NCBI RefSeq assembly: GCF_900101435.1
Contig: NZ_FMZH01000019.1
Span: 1-64,000 of the forward strand
Source of the DNA: Pedobacter soli
GTDB taxonomy: Bacteria > Bacteroidota > Bacteroidia > Sphingobacteriales > Sphingobacteriaceae
Direction of reading: 5' to 3'
Length of the DNA: 64,000 bases
Shown: positions 17,584-26,250 of the stretch, piece after piece
Layout of the letters: each line of letters opens with the position of its first letter
Numbering within the stretch: the first letter of the stretch is position 1
Made by a program: the position numbers and the translations under genes
Notes under the pieces: generated by a model
What the model saw: the letters and a program-made list of their open reading frames with translations, nothing else
What the model was told of the DNA's origin: nothing
Databases searched by the model: none

Positions 17584-18091
17584 TAGAATCATAATTGTAA
17601 ATGTGATCAGGTGGTTTTTACTGCTTTTTGTGCAGATCTTTCTGCTCAAGAATATGGGCTTTTATGATCTGTCTACCCCTTTTATCTACGTATTATTTTT
17701 GTTGCTCCTGCCTTTTGGCATCCCTAATATTTTATTGTACGGATTAGCCTTTGCAACAGGCCTGACACTCGATGCATTTTACGATACCATGGGGGTGCAC
17801 GCAACTGCTTGTGTGGTGCTGGCTTTTGTTAGGATCTCATTTATATCCATAAGTTTAAACCGCGACGCAATTGATGACCCTGAACCTTCGTTAAGTTATA
17901 TGGGTTTCCAATGGTTTTCACTTTATGCTTTTCTCTGCGTTATTACACACCATTTGGTGCTGTTCTTCTTAGAAACATTCAGGCTAACCGAAATTGGTTA
18001 TACCTTAATGAGATGCGGCCTAAGTTGTATCTTTACACTGCTTATTATTTTATTGGTAGAGTTTATATTCTATAGAAGAACGCCACGCTAA
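17576..18091 (+). CDS. mreD: Rod shape-determining protein MreD
   Basis: The 171-residue hydrophobic protein has about five membrane spans (LLLFVQIFLLKNMGF, LLLLPFGIPNILLYGLAF). It is recognised by size, hydropathy and place between mreC (8-nt overlap) and mrdA (its stop shares one base with the mrdA ATG). Sequence conservation in this family is low, so context carries most of the call. Confidence 0.92.
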   Translation: MNSRIIIVNVIRWFLLLFVQIFLLKNMGFYDLSTPFIYVLFLLLLPFGIPNILLYGLAFATGLTLDAFYDTMGVHATACVVLAFVRISFISISLNRDAIDDPEPSLSYMGFQWFSLYAFLCVITHHLVLFFLETFRLTEIGYTLMRCGLSCIFTLLIILLVEFIFYRRTPR

Positions 18092-20100
18092 TGGATCAAT
18101 TATTTAATCGAAAATACATCGTTCAGGGATTATTTATTGTTATTGCCCTCATTTTACTGGGCAAACTTTTCTACATCCAGATTATTAGCGACAAAGCCTT
18201 TATTTCGGCCGAGAGTAATGTACTCAGAAAGATTTATAAATTTCCCGCACGTGGTGCAATTCTAGACCGTAACATGAAAGTTATTGTGCAGAATGAGCCG
18301 GTTTACGATTTAATGGTTACACCAAACGAAGTACAGCCTTTCGATACTTTAGCTCTTGCACAAGCTCTGGATATTAGCTTTGAGGATGTACGGAAAAACC
18401 TGCGTAAAGCGAGGGGAAAATCAACGTATCAGGCTACACCTTTTCTTAAACAAATTTCAGTTCAAAGTTATGCACGTCTGCAGGAAACGCTCTATCGTTT
18501 TCCTGGCTTCAGAACTCAGGATCGTACCGTGAGGCATTATCCGGATAGTGTTGGCGGACAGCTATTTGGATATGTAAAAGAAGTAAGTCCTACAGATATT
18601 GAAAAATCGGAAGGTTTTTATAAACCAGGTGATTATAAAGGAAAAAGTGGATTAGAATTTTCGTACGAAGAAACTTTGAGGGGTGAAAAAGGAGTGATTA
18701 ACACAGTTTATGATGCCCACAATACCCCGCAAGGAAGTTATGCTGATGGAAAATATGATATCAATGCAGTTTCCGGAGAACGACTTATTTCTGGCATTGA
18801 TATGAGAATCCAAAAACTCGGTGAGCAATTAATGACCAATAAGGTTGGTGCCATTGTTGCCATCGAACCCTCTTCAGGCGAAATTCTTTCGCTGGTAAGT
18901 AGCCCGGGCTATGATCCAAATTTGTTAGTTGGCCGCAATCAGGGAAATAATTATATGGAGTTTATTGTGGGTAACCCCTACCGCCCGTCGTTAGTACGGC
19001 CAATAATGGGTTATTATCCTCCAGGCTCTTCTTTTAAACCTGTTGATGCCTTAATCGGATTACAGGAAGGCGTGATTGATCCCAACACCACTTTCTTTTG
19101 TCCACATTATTATCAGGCTGGTAACAGGAGGATCAAGTGCGAGCACTTTGATGGCCCTATTTCGCTTAGAAGAGGTATAGCCCGTTCTTGCAACACCTAT
19201 TTCTGCTATGTTTTTCAAAAATTAATCACAAAGAATGGCATGAAAAACCAAAGGCAAACTTATCAGGAATGGCGCGATAAGGTTGCCAAATTTGGCTTTG
19301 GTGCAAAACTGGGTATAGATATGCCTTACGAGAGAAAAGGTTATTTTTATACCGCAGACCATTATGATAAAGTTTACGGTAAAAGATGGGGTTACACCAA
19401 CGTAATCTCGCAAGCCATTGGACAAGGCGAAATTACAGCTACCCCATTACAAATGGCTAATGCGATGGCCATTATTGCCAATCGTGGCTATTACATTAAA
19501 CCACACCTGATTAAAGGCATTGGCGATAAAAACCTGGTTAGAAAAGAATATGTGGTTAAAAATTATGTAGGTGTAGATGCCAAACATTTCGAACCAGTAA
19601 TTGATGGCATGCAGGATGCCGTAAACAGCAGCTGGGGTACAGCTATATTATCGCGTATTCCCGATGTAGTATTGTGTGGAAAAACCGGAACAGTACAAAA
19701 CCCGCACGGCAAAAACCACTCGGTTTTTATTGGTTTTGCCCCCCGCGATAATCCAAAAATTGCCATAGCGGTAATTGTAGAAAATGCGGGTTACGGTAGT
19801 ACTTATGCTGCACCAATTGCCAGTTACATGATTGAAAAATATCTTAAAGGTACAGTTAGCGGAGAAAGGTCTGCTCAAATTGAGTGGATGAAAAGCCAAA
19901 ATCTGTTACCTGTTTTAAAAGACAAAGCCAAAGCCATTAAACTCACAAAAGCAGACAGCCTGTTAATTAAGAAAGCAGATTCTACTAAAAGAATAAAGGA
20001 TAGTTTGAGGATCAATTCGGCAACCCTAAAACAAAGCGCAGCAACCAAACCTAAAGAACTTAAAACTGTAACCATCGATAAACCTGTAACCATTAAATAA
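18091..20100 (+). CDS. mrdA: Penicillin-binding protein 2, elongation transpeptidase
   Basis: The 669-residue class B PBP has an N-terminal anchor (GLFIVIALILLGKLF) and a pedestal/dimerisation domain with RGAILDRNMKVI and FPGFRTQDRTVRHYPD. The transpeptidase domain carries SxxK (GSSFKPVDALIG), SxN (ARSCNTYFCY) and KTG (LCGKTGTVQNPHG), all intact. A Lys/Ser/Asp-rich tail of about 60 residues follows. It cross-links lateral wall peptidoglycan together with RodA, encoded one base downstream. Confidence 0.97.
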   Translation: MDQLFNRKYIVQGLFIVIALILLGKLFYIQIISDKAFISAESNVLRKIYKFPARGAILDRNMKVIVQNEPVYDLMVTPNEVQPFDTLALAQALDISFEDVRKNLRKARGKSTYQATPFLKQISVQSYARLQETLYRFPGFRTQDRTVRHYPDSVGGQLFGYVKEVSPTDIEKSEGFYKPGDYKGKSGLEFSYEETLRGEKGVINTVYDAHNTPQGSYADGKYDINAVSGERLISGIDMRIQKLGEQLMTNKVGAIVAIEPSSGEILSLVSSPGYDPNLLVGRNQGNNYMEFIVGNPYRPSLVRPIMGYYPPGSSFKPVDALIGLQEGVIDPNTTFFCPHYYQAGNRRIKCEHFDGPISLRRGIARSCNTYFCYVFQKLITKNGMKNQRQTYQEWRDKVAKFGFGAKLGIDMPYERKGYFYTADHYDKVYGKRWGYTNVISQAIGQGEITATPLQMANAMAIIANRGYYIKPHLIKGIGDKNLVRKEYVVKNYVGVDAKHFEPVIDGMQDAVNSSWGTAILSRIPDVVLCGKTGTVQNPHGKNHSVFIGFAPRDNPKIAIAVIVENAGYGSTYAAPIASYMIEKYLKGTVSGERSAQIEWMKSQNLLPVLKDKAKAIKLTKADSLLIKKADSTKRIKDSLRINSATLKQSAATKPKELKTVTIDKPVTIK

Positions 20101-20101
20101 A

Positions 20102-21364
20102 ATGCAGCAGCAACAGGGAAACCGCTTTTTCTTTAACGTAGATTGGATTACTGTTTTAATCTACATCGCTTTATGCGCTATTGGTTTTATTAACATTTAC
20201 GCTTCAGTTCCCCCTGAACAAACAGCCGTGTTTGGTTTTAGTACGCTATATGGCAAACAGCTAATTTACATCATTACGGGCTTGGTGTTAGGCTTGTCAA
20301 TCCTGCTATTTGACGGAAGGTTGTTTAATGTCTTTTCTCCTTTTATTTACGGTGGTACATTAATTTTATTGATGGCCGTATTGCTGATCGGAAATAAGGT
20401 TGCAGGTAACCAGGCCTGGATTGCCATTGGTTCATTTAAATTACAACCCGCTGAGTTTGCTAAATTCGGAACAGCCTTGCTATTAGCCCGGTATGTGGGG
20501 GCCTTTAATCCAAAATTCAGGGATATCAAATCCATTGGCATTGCAGGTTTAATTGTAGGGGCACCATTATTATTGATTATGCTCCAGCCCGATACCGGTT
20601 CGGCATTGGTTTTCCTTGCTTTTATGTTTCCACTTTATCGCGAAGGTTTATCAGGCTACTTCCTGCTGATATTTTTGGGAATGATTGTCTTGTTTGTGGC
20701 AGACTTTTTAGTGCCAACCTATATTTTAATCATCATTATAACCACTATTGCGGGTCTTTTTATTTACAACAATAGACGGAAACAAAAGATTATTTTCTCT
20801 ACCATTTTAGTAACCGTTTTTGCAATTGGCTATTTGTTTCTCATTAAAGTAGCTTACGAAAAAGTACTGGCACCGCACCAGCGCAGCCGTATCGAGTTAA
20901 TGCTCGGTCTTAAAACCGATAATAAGGGTGCGGGCTATAATGTAATCCAGTCGCAGATTGCCATTGGTTCTGGTCAGGCAACAGGACGTGGCTTTTTACA
21001 GGGTACACAAACCAAATATGGCTATGTGCCTGAGCAAAGTACCGACTTTATCTTTTCAACCATTGGCGAAGAGTGGGGTTTTTTAGGTTGTTCAGTTGTA
21101 ATTGGCCTGTACATCTTTTTACTGCTCAGATTAATTAATCTGGCAGAACGCCAACGTTCTACATTTTCGCGCGTTTATGGTTACAGCGTGGCTTGTATCC
21201 TGTTTTTTCACGTGTTTATCAATATCGGGATGACGATTGGCATTATTCCGGTTATTGGGATTCCGCTACCTTTAATTAGCTATGGAGGATCATCGCTTTG
21301 GAGTTTTACCATCCTGCTGTTTATCTTTCTAAAGCTAGATTCAAACCGGATGGGTTTTATTTAA
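20102..21364 (+). CDS. rodA: Rod shape-determining SEDS glycosyltransferase RodA
   Basis: The 420-residue membrane protein has about ten spans and SEDS-family motifs: LKLQPAEFAKFGTALLLARY, MLQPDTGSALVF, PEQSTDFIFSTIGEEWGFLG and the C-terminal GIPLPLISYGGSS. It polymerises lipid II for the elongasome. It is last in the operon. Its final 20 codons and the downstream repeat are duplicated 126 bases further on (see repeat at 21304). Confidence 0.97.
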   Translation: MQQQQGNRFFFNVDWITVLIYIALCAIGFINIYASVPPEQTAVFGFSTLYGKQLIYIITGLVLGLSILLFDGRLFNVFSPFIYGGTLILLMAVLLIGNKVAGNQAWIAIGSFKLQPAEFAKFGTALLLARYVGAFNPKFRDIKSIGIAGLIVGAPLLLIMLQPDTGSALVFLAFMFPLYREGLSGYFLLIFLGMIVLFVADFLVPTYILIIIITTIAGLFIYNNRRKQKIIFSTILVTVFAIGYLFLIKVAYEKVLAPHQRSRIELMLGLKTDNKGAGYNVIQSQIAIGSGQATGRGFLQGTQTKYGYVPEQSTDFIFSTIGEEWGFLGCSVVIGLYIFLLLRLINLAERQRSTFSRVYGYSVACILFFHVFINIGMTIGIIPVIGIPLPLISYGGSSLWSFTILLFIFLKLDSNRMGFI

Positions 21365-21546
21365 GCATCAAGAGGCATTGCAAATGCCGGGTTCCGGCAT
21401 CCGCGTTACAAACGCGGACGATCTTTAAATTTTACCACCTTGCTATTTATCTTAAAGCTCGATTCGAACAGGACGGGTTTTATTTAAGGAGCAAGAGGCA
21501 TTGCAAATGCCGGGTTCTGGCATCCGCGTTACAAACGCGGACGATC
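21304..21546 (+). repeat. Tandem duplication of the rodA 3' end plus a hairpin element
   Basis: Copy 1 (21304-21423) spans the last 20 rodA codons, the stop and a downstream element. Copy 2 (21430-21546) repeats it at about 90% identity with one 3-base deletion, and even keeps a readable ghost of the tail (FTTLLFILKLDSNR-TGFI, stop). Each copy ends in two hairpins: GGCATT...AATGCC-type and CCGCGTT-ACA-AACGCGG followed by ACGATC. The second copy has no start and cannot be a gene. Confidence 0.9.
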
Positions 21547-21646
21547 AAGGCTCAGCGAAGCTAAATCTATTTTGAAAGAATTTTTGATTTAGATCTCTCC
21601 CCGCCTGTACGGGCAGGCATTCCGCTACGCTTCAGTCGAGATGACG
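21547..21646 (+). repeat. Intergenic repeat family R1, partial copy
   Basis: GGCTCAGCGAAGCTAAATCT and the end CGCTACGCTTCAGTCGAGATGACG are shared with 29746-29849. A nested palindrome, GCCTG-TACGGG-CAGGC, sits inside. It lies between convergent rodA and the acidic-protein gene. Confidence 0.75.
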
Positions 21647-21690
21647 ATCAGCAATTAACGTCTGTCGCCAAACGCTTACCGCTAAACGCC

Positions 21691-22884
21691 TTACCTGCTA
21701 AACCTTCTGTTCAACAATTCGTAGAACTGATCTACTGTGCCCTGCTTGCTGGCCCAGTTATTCTTTGCAGCGTAATTGTTTTGTAAGAAAGCATCAGCAG
21801 CTTCAAAGCTGTTCATTTTATTTACAATATCAATCGCTTCAGAGTAAGCCAGGTTATAGCCGTTGAAAAGGTCTTTAATAAACAACAGTTTTTCGTTTAA
21901 GCTAATCGCTTGTTTTAAATCGGATATTGGTGCTTTTACAGGATCCTCGTTTTTGCCATTTGTTTGCGCCAATAATTCATTTAAACTTTGAACAGGTTTT
22001 GCTGCCACAGGCTCTGGTGTTGGTTTTACCGGAACGGCCTCTGGTGTAAACAGTGGTCTTTCATGCTCAACAGGTGGCGAAATAATAGGCTCATCCAATT
22101 TTACATCCTTAAGTGCCTCGATAGGCTTCGTGGCGACAGCTACCGGTTCTTCTTTCGGTGTAGGTGTAACAGCCACTACTACTTCTTCTTCCGCTTCATG
22201 ATCAATTAAAAAAGGTTCCGGACCAATTTCATCTTCTTCGGCAGGCAAAGGAGTTTCATCAGCGGGTAATGCTCTTTCTTTTTCGTGTATTCTTTTCTTT
22301 TGAGCCAGAATTTCTGCTTCTTCCTTACTTAAAGGCCGGTCAAAGATTTCTTCGGCAGGTTTTAACTCGTAATCAAACTGTGCATTTTCATCATGCGTAC
22401 CCAGCACAAATTCAAAAGTATGATCGTCCTGATCGGGTTTAAAGAAATCGTTATTTATTGCTGAAGCTGTTTTTTCTACCTCAACGGCTTTTTCAACTTC
22501 AGCAGCTTCTTCATCAATAATCTCCTGTGCAGGCTTAATATCAACGCGTTCTTCTTCTTCTTCTGCAGTAGCTACCTCTTCCAGTTCCTGCGGATCGAAG
22601 CACTCATCATCTTCTGCATAGCTTTTAGGCGCTTCGGGCAAAATAATTGTATTTTGTTCAGCTAAACGCGGGTGATTGCCCGGTTCAGGTGTTTTATCTT
22701 CAATGATGGCATTTAGTTTTTTTACGATATTAACGTGATCGGAAAGAAAATGTGCGTTGGCCAGGAAAAGTTCGAGTTCCAAATCATTCAGCTGCTGAGG
22801 ATTTTGAGCTAAAAACTGGTATTGCTCATTCAACTCTGTTAAAATACTGCCTATCTTTTTGAAAATATCTTGTTGGTTCATCAT
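21691..22884 (-). CDS. Acidic low-complexity protein of unknown function
   Basis: The 397-residue protein has three parts. An N-terminal helical segment (about 1-70) is followed by a long Glu/Pro/Val-rich low-complexity middle (about 75-310, for example VATAEEEEERVDIKPAQ). A conserved-looking C-terminal helical domain (about 325-397) contains LLFIKDLFNGYNLAYSEAI and ends LNRRFSR. There is no signal peptide and no membrane span, so it should be cytoplasmic, a tethered two-domain scaffold by appearance. I do not recognise a named family. It stands alone between rodA and tdk. Confidence 0.8.
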   Translation of the reverse strand: MMNQQDIFKKIGSILTELNEQYQFLAQNPQQLNDLELELFLANAHFLSDHVNIVKKLNAIIEDKTPEPGNHPRLAEQNTIILPEAPKSYAEDDECFDPQELEEVATAEEEEERVDIKPAQEIIDEEAAEVEKAVEVEKTASAINNDFFKPDQDDHTFEFVLGTHDENAQFDYELKPAEEIFDRPLSKEEAEILAQKKRIHEKERALPADETPLPAEEDEIGPEPFLIDHEAEEEVVVAVTPTPKEEPVAVATKPIEALKDVKLDEPIISPPVEHERPLFTPEAVPVKPTPEPVAAKPVQSLNELLAQTNGKNEDPVKAPISDLKQAISLNEKLLFIKDLFNGYNLAYSEAIDIVNKMNSFEAADAFLQNNYAAKNNWASKQGTVDQFYELLNRRFSR

Positions 22885-23007
22885 AAAGTTAAAACGAATT
22901 TCTGATCGATTTATGTTGGTAACTATCTCTTCAAAAATAACACATAATTCTCATATTTGTTCGGTTTAAAAATTATCGGGCTGATACTGGGGAATAAAAA
23001 ATAAGGC

Positions 23008-23589
23008 ATGTTATTTAGCGAACAAAATTTTAGAAGAAGGGGCGAATTTTCGGGAAGTATTGAAGTGGTATGCGGCTCCATGTTTTCGGGTAAAACGGAA
23101 GAACTGATCCGCCGGCTAAAAAGAGCCCAGATTGCTAAATTGAATGTCGAAATCTTTAAACCCAGAACCGATACCCGTTACCACGAAACTGCTGTGGTTT
23201 CGCACGATTTAAACTCGATTAACTCCACACCTGTTGATAGTGCCTCGGCCATTTTATTACTGGGTACCAACACCCAGGTGGTAGGCATTGATGAAGCCCA
23301 GTTTTTTGATGATGAATTGCCTGATGTCTGCAATAAATTAGCCCTCAGGGGTATCCGCGTAATTGTTGCAGGTTTGGATATGGATTTTACCGGCAAGCCT
23401 TTTGGCCCTATGCCCGCGCTAATGGCCATTGCCGAACATGTAACTAAGGTAAATGCAGTTTGTGTTTGCTGTGGTAACCCTGCCCTGTACAGCTACCGCA
23501 CGGCTGCCGATGAAGCTACCGTATTGCTTGGCGAAAAAGAAAGCTACGAACCCCGTTGCAGGGCTTGTTATAACCTGGGCAAGGGTTAA
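23008..23589 (+). CDS. tdk: Thymidine kinase
   Basis: The 193-residue type II thymidine kinase salvages thymidine to dTMP. It shows the P-loop (CGSMFSGKTEELIRRL), the Walker B-like VGIDEAQFFDDEL and a zinc lasso with two Cys pairs (CVCCGNP and PRCRACY). The lasso Tyr region SYRTAADEATVLLGEKESYE is present. The length is standard. It is followed after about 50 bases by a Crp-type regulator. Confidence 0.96.
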   Translation: MLFSEQNFRRRGEFSGSIEVVCGSMFSGKTEELIRRLKRAQIAKLNVEIFKPRTDTRYHETAVVSHDLNSINSTPVDSASAILLLGTNTQVVGIDEAQFFDDELPDVCNKLALRGIRVIVAGLDMDFTGKPFGPMPALMAIAEHVTKVNAVCVCCGNPALYSYRTAADEATVLLGEKESYEPRCRACYNLGKG

Positions 23590-23637
23590 CCTTATTGATC
23601 GTAAATCTGTATCTTTAATCAGAATTTTACTTCTGGT

Positions 23638-24240
23638 ATGGATAAACAGTCTCAACTTGCAGCATTTAGAAAGGGGATTACCCAATTTGTAACCTTTAGC
23701 GATACAGAGTGGGAAATCTTTAGCACTTACCTCAGTTTTTCGAGCCTAAACAAAAAGGAACATTTTGCTGTAGAAGGAAAAGTGTGCGACTATATGGCCT
23801 TTATTACCCGTGGGGCTGTACGCTATTACCATATCAAAGATGGACAGGAAATTACCGGATACTTTAGCTTTGAAAATGAATTGATGAGCGCTTACAAAAG
23901 CTTCGTTAAACGTACCCCAAACCGCAATTACATTCAAGCCCTTGAAGAAACCGAACTGGTAATGATTTCTTACCAGCATTTGCAGCAAATGTTAAACCAC
24001 CCGCTACTGGCCTTAAAAATGGAACGTTTTGGCCGTTTAATAGCCGAATATTACATCTGTTGTTACGAAGACCGGGTAACCGCTTTTATTACACAAAGTC
24101 CCGAAGAGCGTTATACTGCACTCGAGAAGACTGCCTGCGATATTTTTCAGCGGGTTCCGCAGCATTTTATTGCCAATTTTCTGGGCATTACGCCTGTTTC
24201 ACTTTCGCGCATACGCAAAAGAACCTTACTACAGCACTAA
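23638..24240 (+). CDS. Crp/Fnr-family transcriptional regulator
   Basis: The 200-residue protein has an N-terminal cyclic-nucleotide-binding-like barrel (about 15-130; FAVEGKVCDYMAFITRGAVR) and a C-terminal winged helix whose recognition region is IANFLGITPVSLSRIRKR. The strict cAMP phosphate-binding motif is not evident, so the ligand is unknown and it may not bind cAMP. Proteins of this form are common in Bacteroidota next to stress or metabolite enzymes; a target could be the reductase gene that follows at 24335. Confidence 0.85.
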   Translation: MDKQSQLAAFRKGITQFVTFSDTEWEIFSTYLSFSSLNKKEHFAVEGKVCDYMAFITRGAVRYYHIKDGQEITGYFSFENELMSAYKSFVKRTPNRNYIQALEETELVMISYQHLQQMLNHPLLALKMERFGRLIAEYYICCYEDRVTAFITQSPEERYTALEKTACDIFQRVPQHFIANFLGITPVSLSRIRKRTLLQH

Positions 24241-24334
24241 GCCTCTTCTTATACTTTTTGTAATCATTATCTTTTGTTAACGTTTTCTGCATCAAAGCTC
24301 AGCTAACTTTGAGTCAATCAAAAAAAGAAAAGCT

Positions 24335-25267
24335 ATGCACACGATATTAGGCGCCGGCGGGCCAACAGCAAACGCATTAACCCAGGAATTAATTGCCCAT
24401 AACCAAACCCTTAGGCTGGTAAGCCGTAAACCGGTAGCGACCAACAATCCCAATGTAAGCTGGCAAAAGGCCGATTTATTGAACGAACAGGAAGTACTTG
24501 CCGCAACAGCAGGTTCGACCATCATTTATTTGTGCGCCGGTTTAGTTTACGATGCCCAAATATGGCAGCAACAGTGGCCGGTTATTATTCAAAATGTGAT
24601 TAGTGCCTGCAAGCAAACCGGCGCACGATTAATCTTTTTCGACAATGTTTACATGTATGGGCTAGTAAAAGGTCCGATGACTGAAAATACACCTTACCAT
24701 CCTTGCAGCCTGAAAGGCGAAGTGAGGGCAAAAATAGCTCAGCAATTAATGGATGAGAGCCAAGCAGGCCGCATTAATGCAACCATAGCCCGTGCGGCCG
24801 ATTTTTATGGCACTAACTCTATGAACAGTTTCTTCGACATGATGATACTGGACAAATTTGCCAAAAATACCAGCGGCCAGTGGATAGGAAATCCCAATAC
24901 CTTACATAGCTTTACTTACATTCCGGATGCCGGCAAAGCGCTCTTTCTCTTGGGCCAAACACCCGATTCGGGCAACCAGATCTGGCATTTACCAACCGCA
25001 GCTCCTTTAAAAGGAAAAGCTTTTATCGAAATGGCCGCCCAGATTTACGGCACCAAAGCCCGTTATTCGGTAATTAATAAACTGATGCTCCGTTTGGTTG
25101 GCTTATTTAAAAAAGTAGTAGCAGGTACCGTAGAAATGTACTACCAGTACGACCACGATTATCATTTCGATTCTACAAAATTTGAAAAGGCTTTTAACTT
25201 TAAACCAACCAGTTACCACGATGGCATTTTAGCCTTATCAAAAAGCTTGTACCAGAAGCAGAATTGA
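24335..25267 (+). CDS. NAD-dependent epimerase/dehydratase-like protein
   Basis: This 310-residue extended-SDR protein has a Rossmann start (TILGAGGPTANALTQELI) and TIIYLCAGLVYD as the second strand motif. FFDNVYMYGLVKGPM stands where the SDR active-site Tyr lies, and ARAADFYGTNSM is a typical epimerase-family segment. A TAACTTTG sequence at 24304-24311 may be its -7 promoter element. Substrate is unknown; it may act as an NAD(P)H-binding reductase or sugar epimerase. It runs in the same direction as the next NAD-binding gene. Confidence 0.8.
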   Translation: MHTILGAGGPTANALTQELIAHNQTLRLVSRKPVATNNPNVSWQKADLLNEQEVLAATAGSTIIYLCAGLVYDAQIWQQQWPVIIQNVISACKQTGARLIFFDNVYMYGLVKGPMTENTPYHPCSLKGEVRAKIAQQLMDESQAGRINATIARAADFYGTNSMNSFFDMMILDKFAKNTSGQWIGNPNTLHSFTYIPDAGKALFLLGQTPDSGNQIWHLPTAAPLKGKAFIEMAAQIYGTKARYSVINKLMLRLVGLFKKVVAGTVEMYYQYDHDYHFDSTKFEKAFNFKPTSYHDGILALSKSLYQKQN

Positions 25268-25304
25268 CAAATAAATTACCGGTAGAACGCTATCTTTAGG
25301 CACT

Positions 25305-26123
25305 ATGATTTCAGGTTCTAAAGTGCATCAAAAGGCAATTAAAAAGGTTTCGGTTTTAGGTTGTGGCTGGTTTGGCTTTGCATTTGCCAGAGCACTGGTT
25401 GCTCAAGGCTATTCAGTTAATGGTTCATCGACCACCGAAACCAAGCTTACAATGCTGGCCGATGCGCAAATTGTGCCTTATCTGGTTAATTTCACAACGG
25501 CAAAAATTGAAGCAGATCCTTCCTTTTTTGAATGCGATGCCTTGTTTATTTGTATCCCGCCAAAAAGAAACTCAGCCGAACTGCAGGATTACCCGGCAAA
25601 AATTAAGTCGATTATAGCGGCTGCCAAAGGCAAGACAACACAAATTGTACTCATCAGTTCGACTAGTGTTTTTGCAGATGAAAACCGGTTGGTAAACGAA
25701 AAAAGTGAAACTTGTCCGGATACCGATTCGGGTAGGGTTGTCGTAGCTGCCGAAGAAATTTTAAAAGCCGAAACGCCCAATTTTACCATCATCCGCTTTG
25801 CAGGATTAATTGGCCCCGACCGTAACCCGGGAAGGTTCTTTGCAGGCAAAACGGGTGTTCCCAATGGTTTAGCACCGGTAAATCTCATCCATCAAACAGA
25901 TGCGGTTGGTATCGCGATCCGGTTATTGGAAAAACAAGCCTTTGGCCGCATTTATCATGCCTGTTCGCCATTGCACCCCGCGAAAATGGATTTTTACATG
26001 GAAGCGGCCAAAACATCGGGTTTAGCCATACCTGAGTTTATTGCCGAAAAGAAAAGCTGGAAAATTGTAGAGAGTTTGCATGTACCGAAATATTTGGATT
26101 ACGATTTTGAAGTGGGGATTTAA
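25305..26123 (+). CDS. NAD(P)-binding epimerase-like protein, YeeZ type
   Basis: The 272-residue protein has an N-terminal Rossmann motif (VSVLGCGWFGFAFARALV), then ECDALFICIPPKR and VLISSTSVFADENRLV, the SDR core in the form seen in E. coli YeeZ. FAGLIGPDRNPGRFFAGK resembles the epimerase family. It follows the preceding dehydrogenase-like gene by 37 bases and they may be cotranscribed. Substrate unknown. A palindromic repeat (26131-26244) ends the unit against the convergent helicase gene. Confidence 0.8.
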   Translation: MISGSKVHQKAIKKVSVLGCGWFGFAFARALVAQGYSVNGSSTTETKLTMLADAQIVPYLVNFTTAKIEADPSFFECDALFICIPPKRNSAELQDYPAKIKSIIAAAKGKTTQIVLISSTSVFADENRLVNEKSETCPDTDSGRVVVAAEEILKAETPNFTIIRFAGLIGPDRNPGRFFAGKTGVPNGLAPVNLIHQTDAVGIAIRLLEKQAFGRIYHACSPLHPAKMDFYMEAAKTSGLAIPEFIAEKKSWKIVESLHVPKYLDYDFEVGI

Positions 26124-26130
26124 ATAATTG

Positions 26131-26244
26131 CGTCATTGCGAGGAGGAACGACGAAGCAATCTTACAACGATCGCTAGTTGAAAATTGAATTAATGCTTTT
26201 ACCCACCCATAGTAGTAAGATTGCTTCGTTTCTCGCAATCACGA
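26131..26244. repeat. Intergenic palindromic repeat R2 between convergent genes
   Basis: The arms CGTCATTGCGAGGAGGAACG...GAAGCAATCTT and AAGATTGCTTCGTTTCTCGCAATCACG are imperfect inverted copies about 50 bases apart. The element fills the whole gap between two convergent stops and may work as a two-way terminator. The wording is that of a repeat common in Bacteroidota intergenic DNA (from memory). Confidence 0.8.
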
Positions 26245-26250
26245 ATAGTC

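Noticed and set aside
21298..21564. 88-residue frame across the rodA tail duplication
   Set aside because: Its apparent internal repeat only reflects the DNA duplication; it starts inside rodA in another frame.
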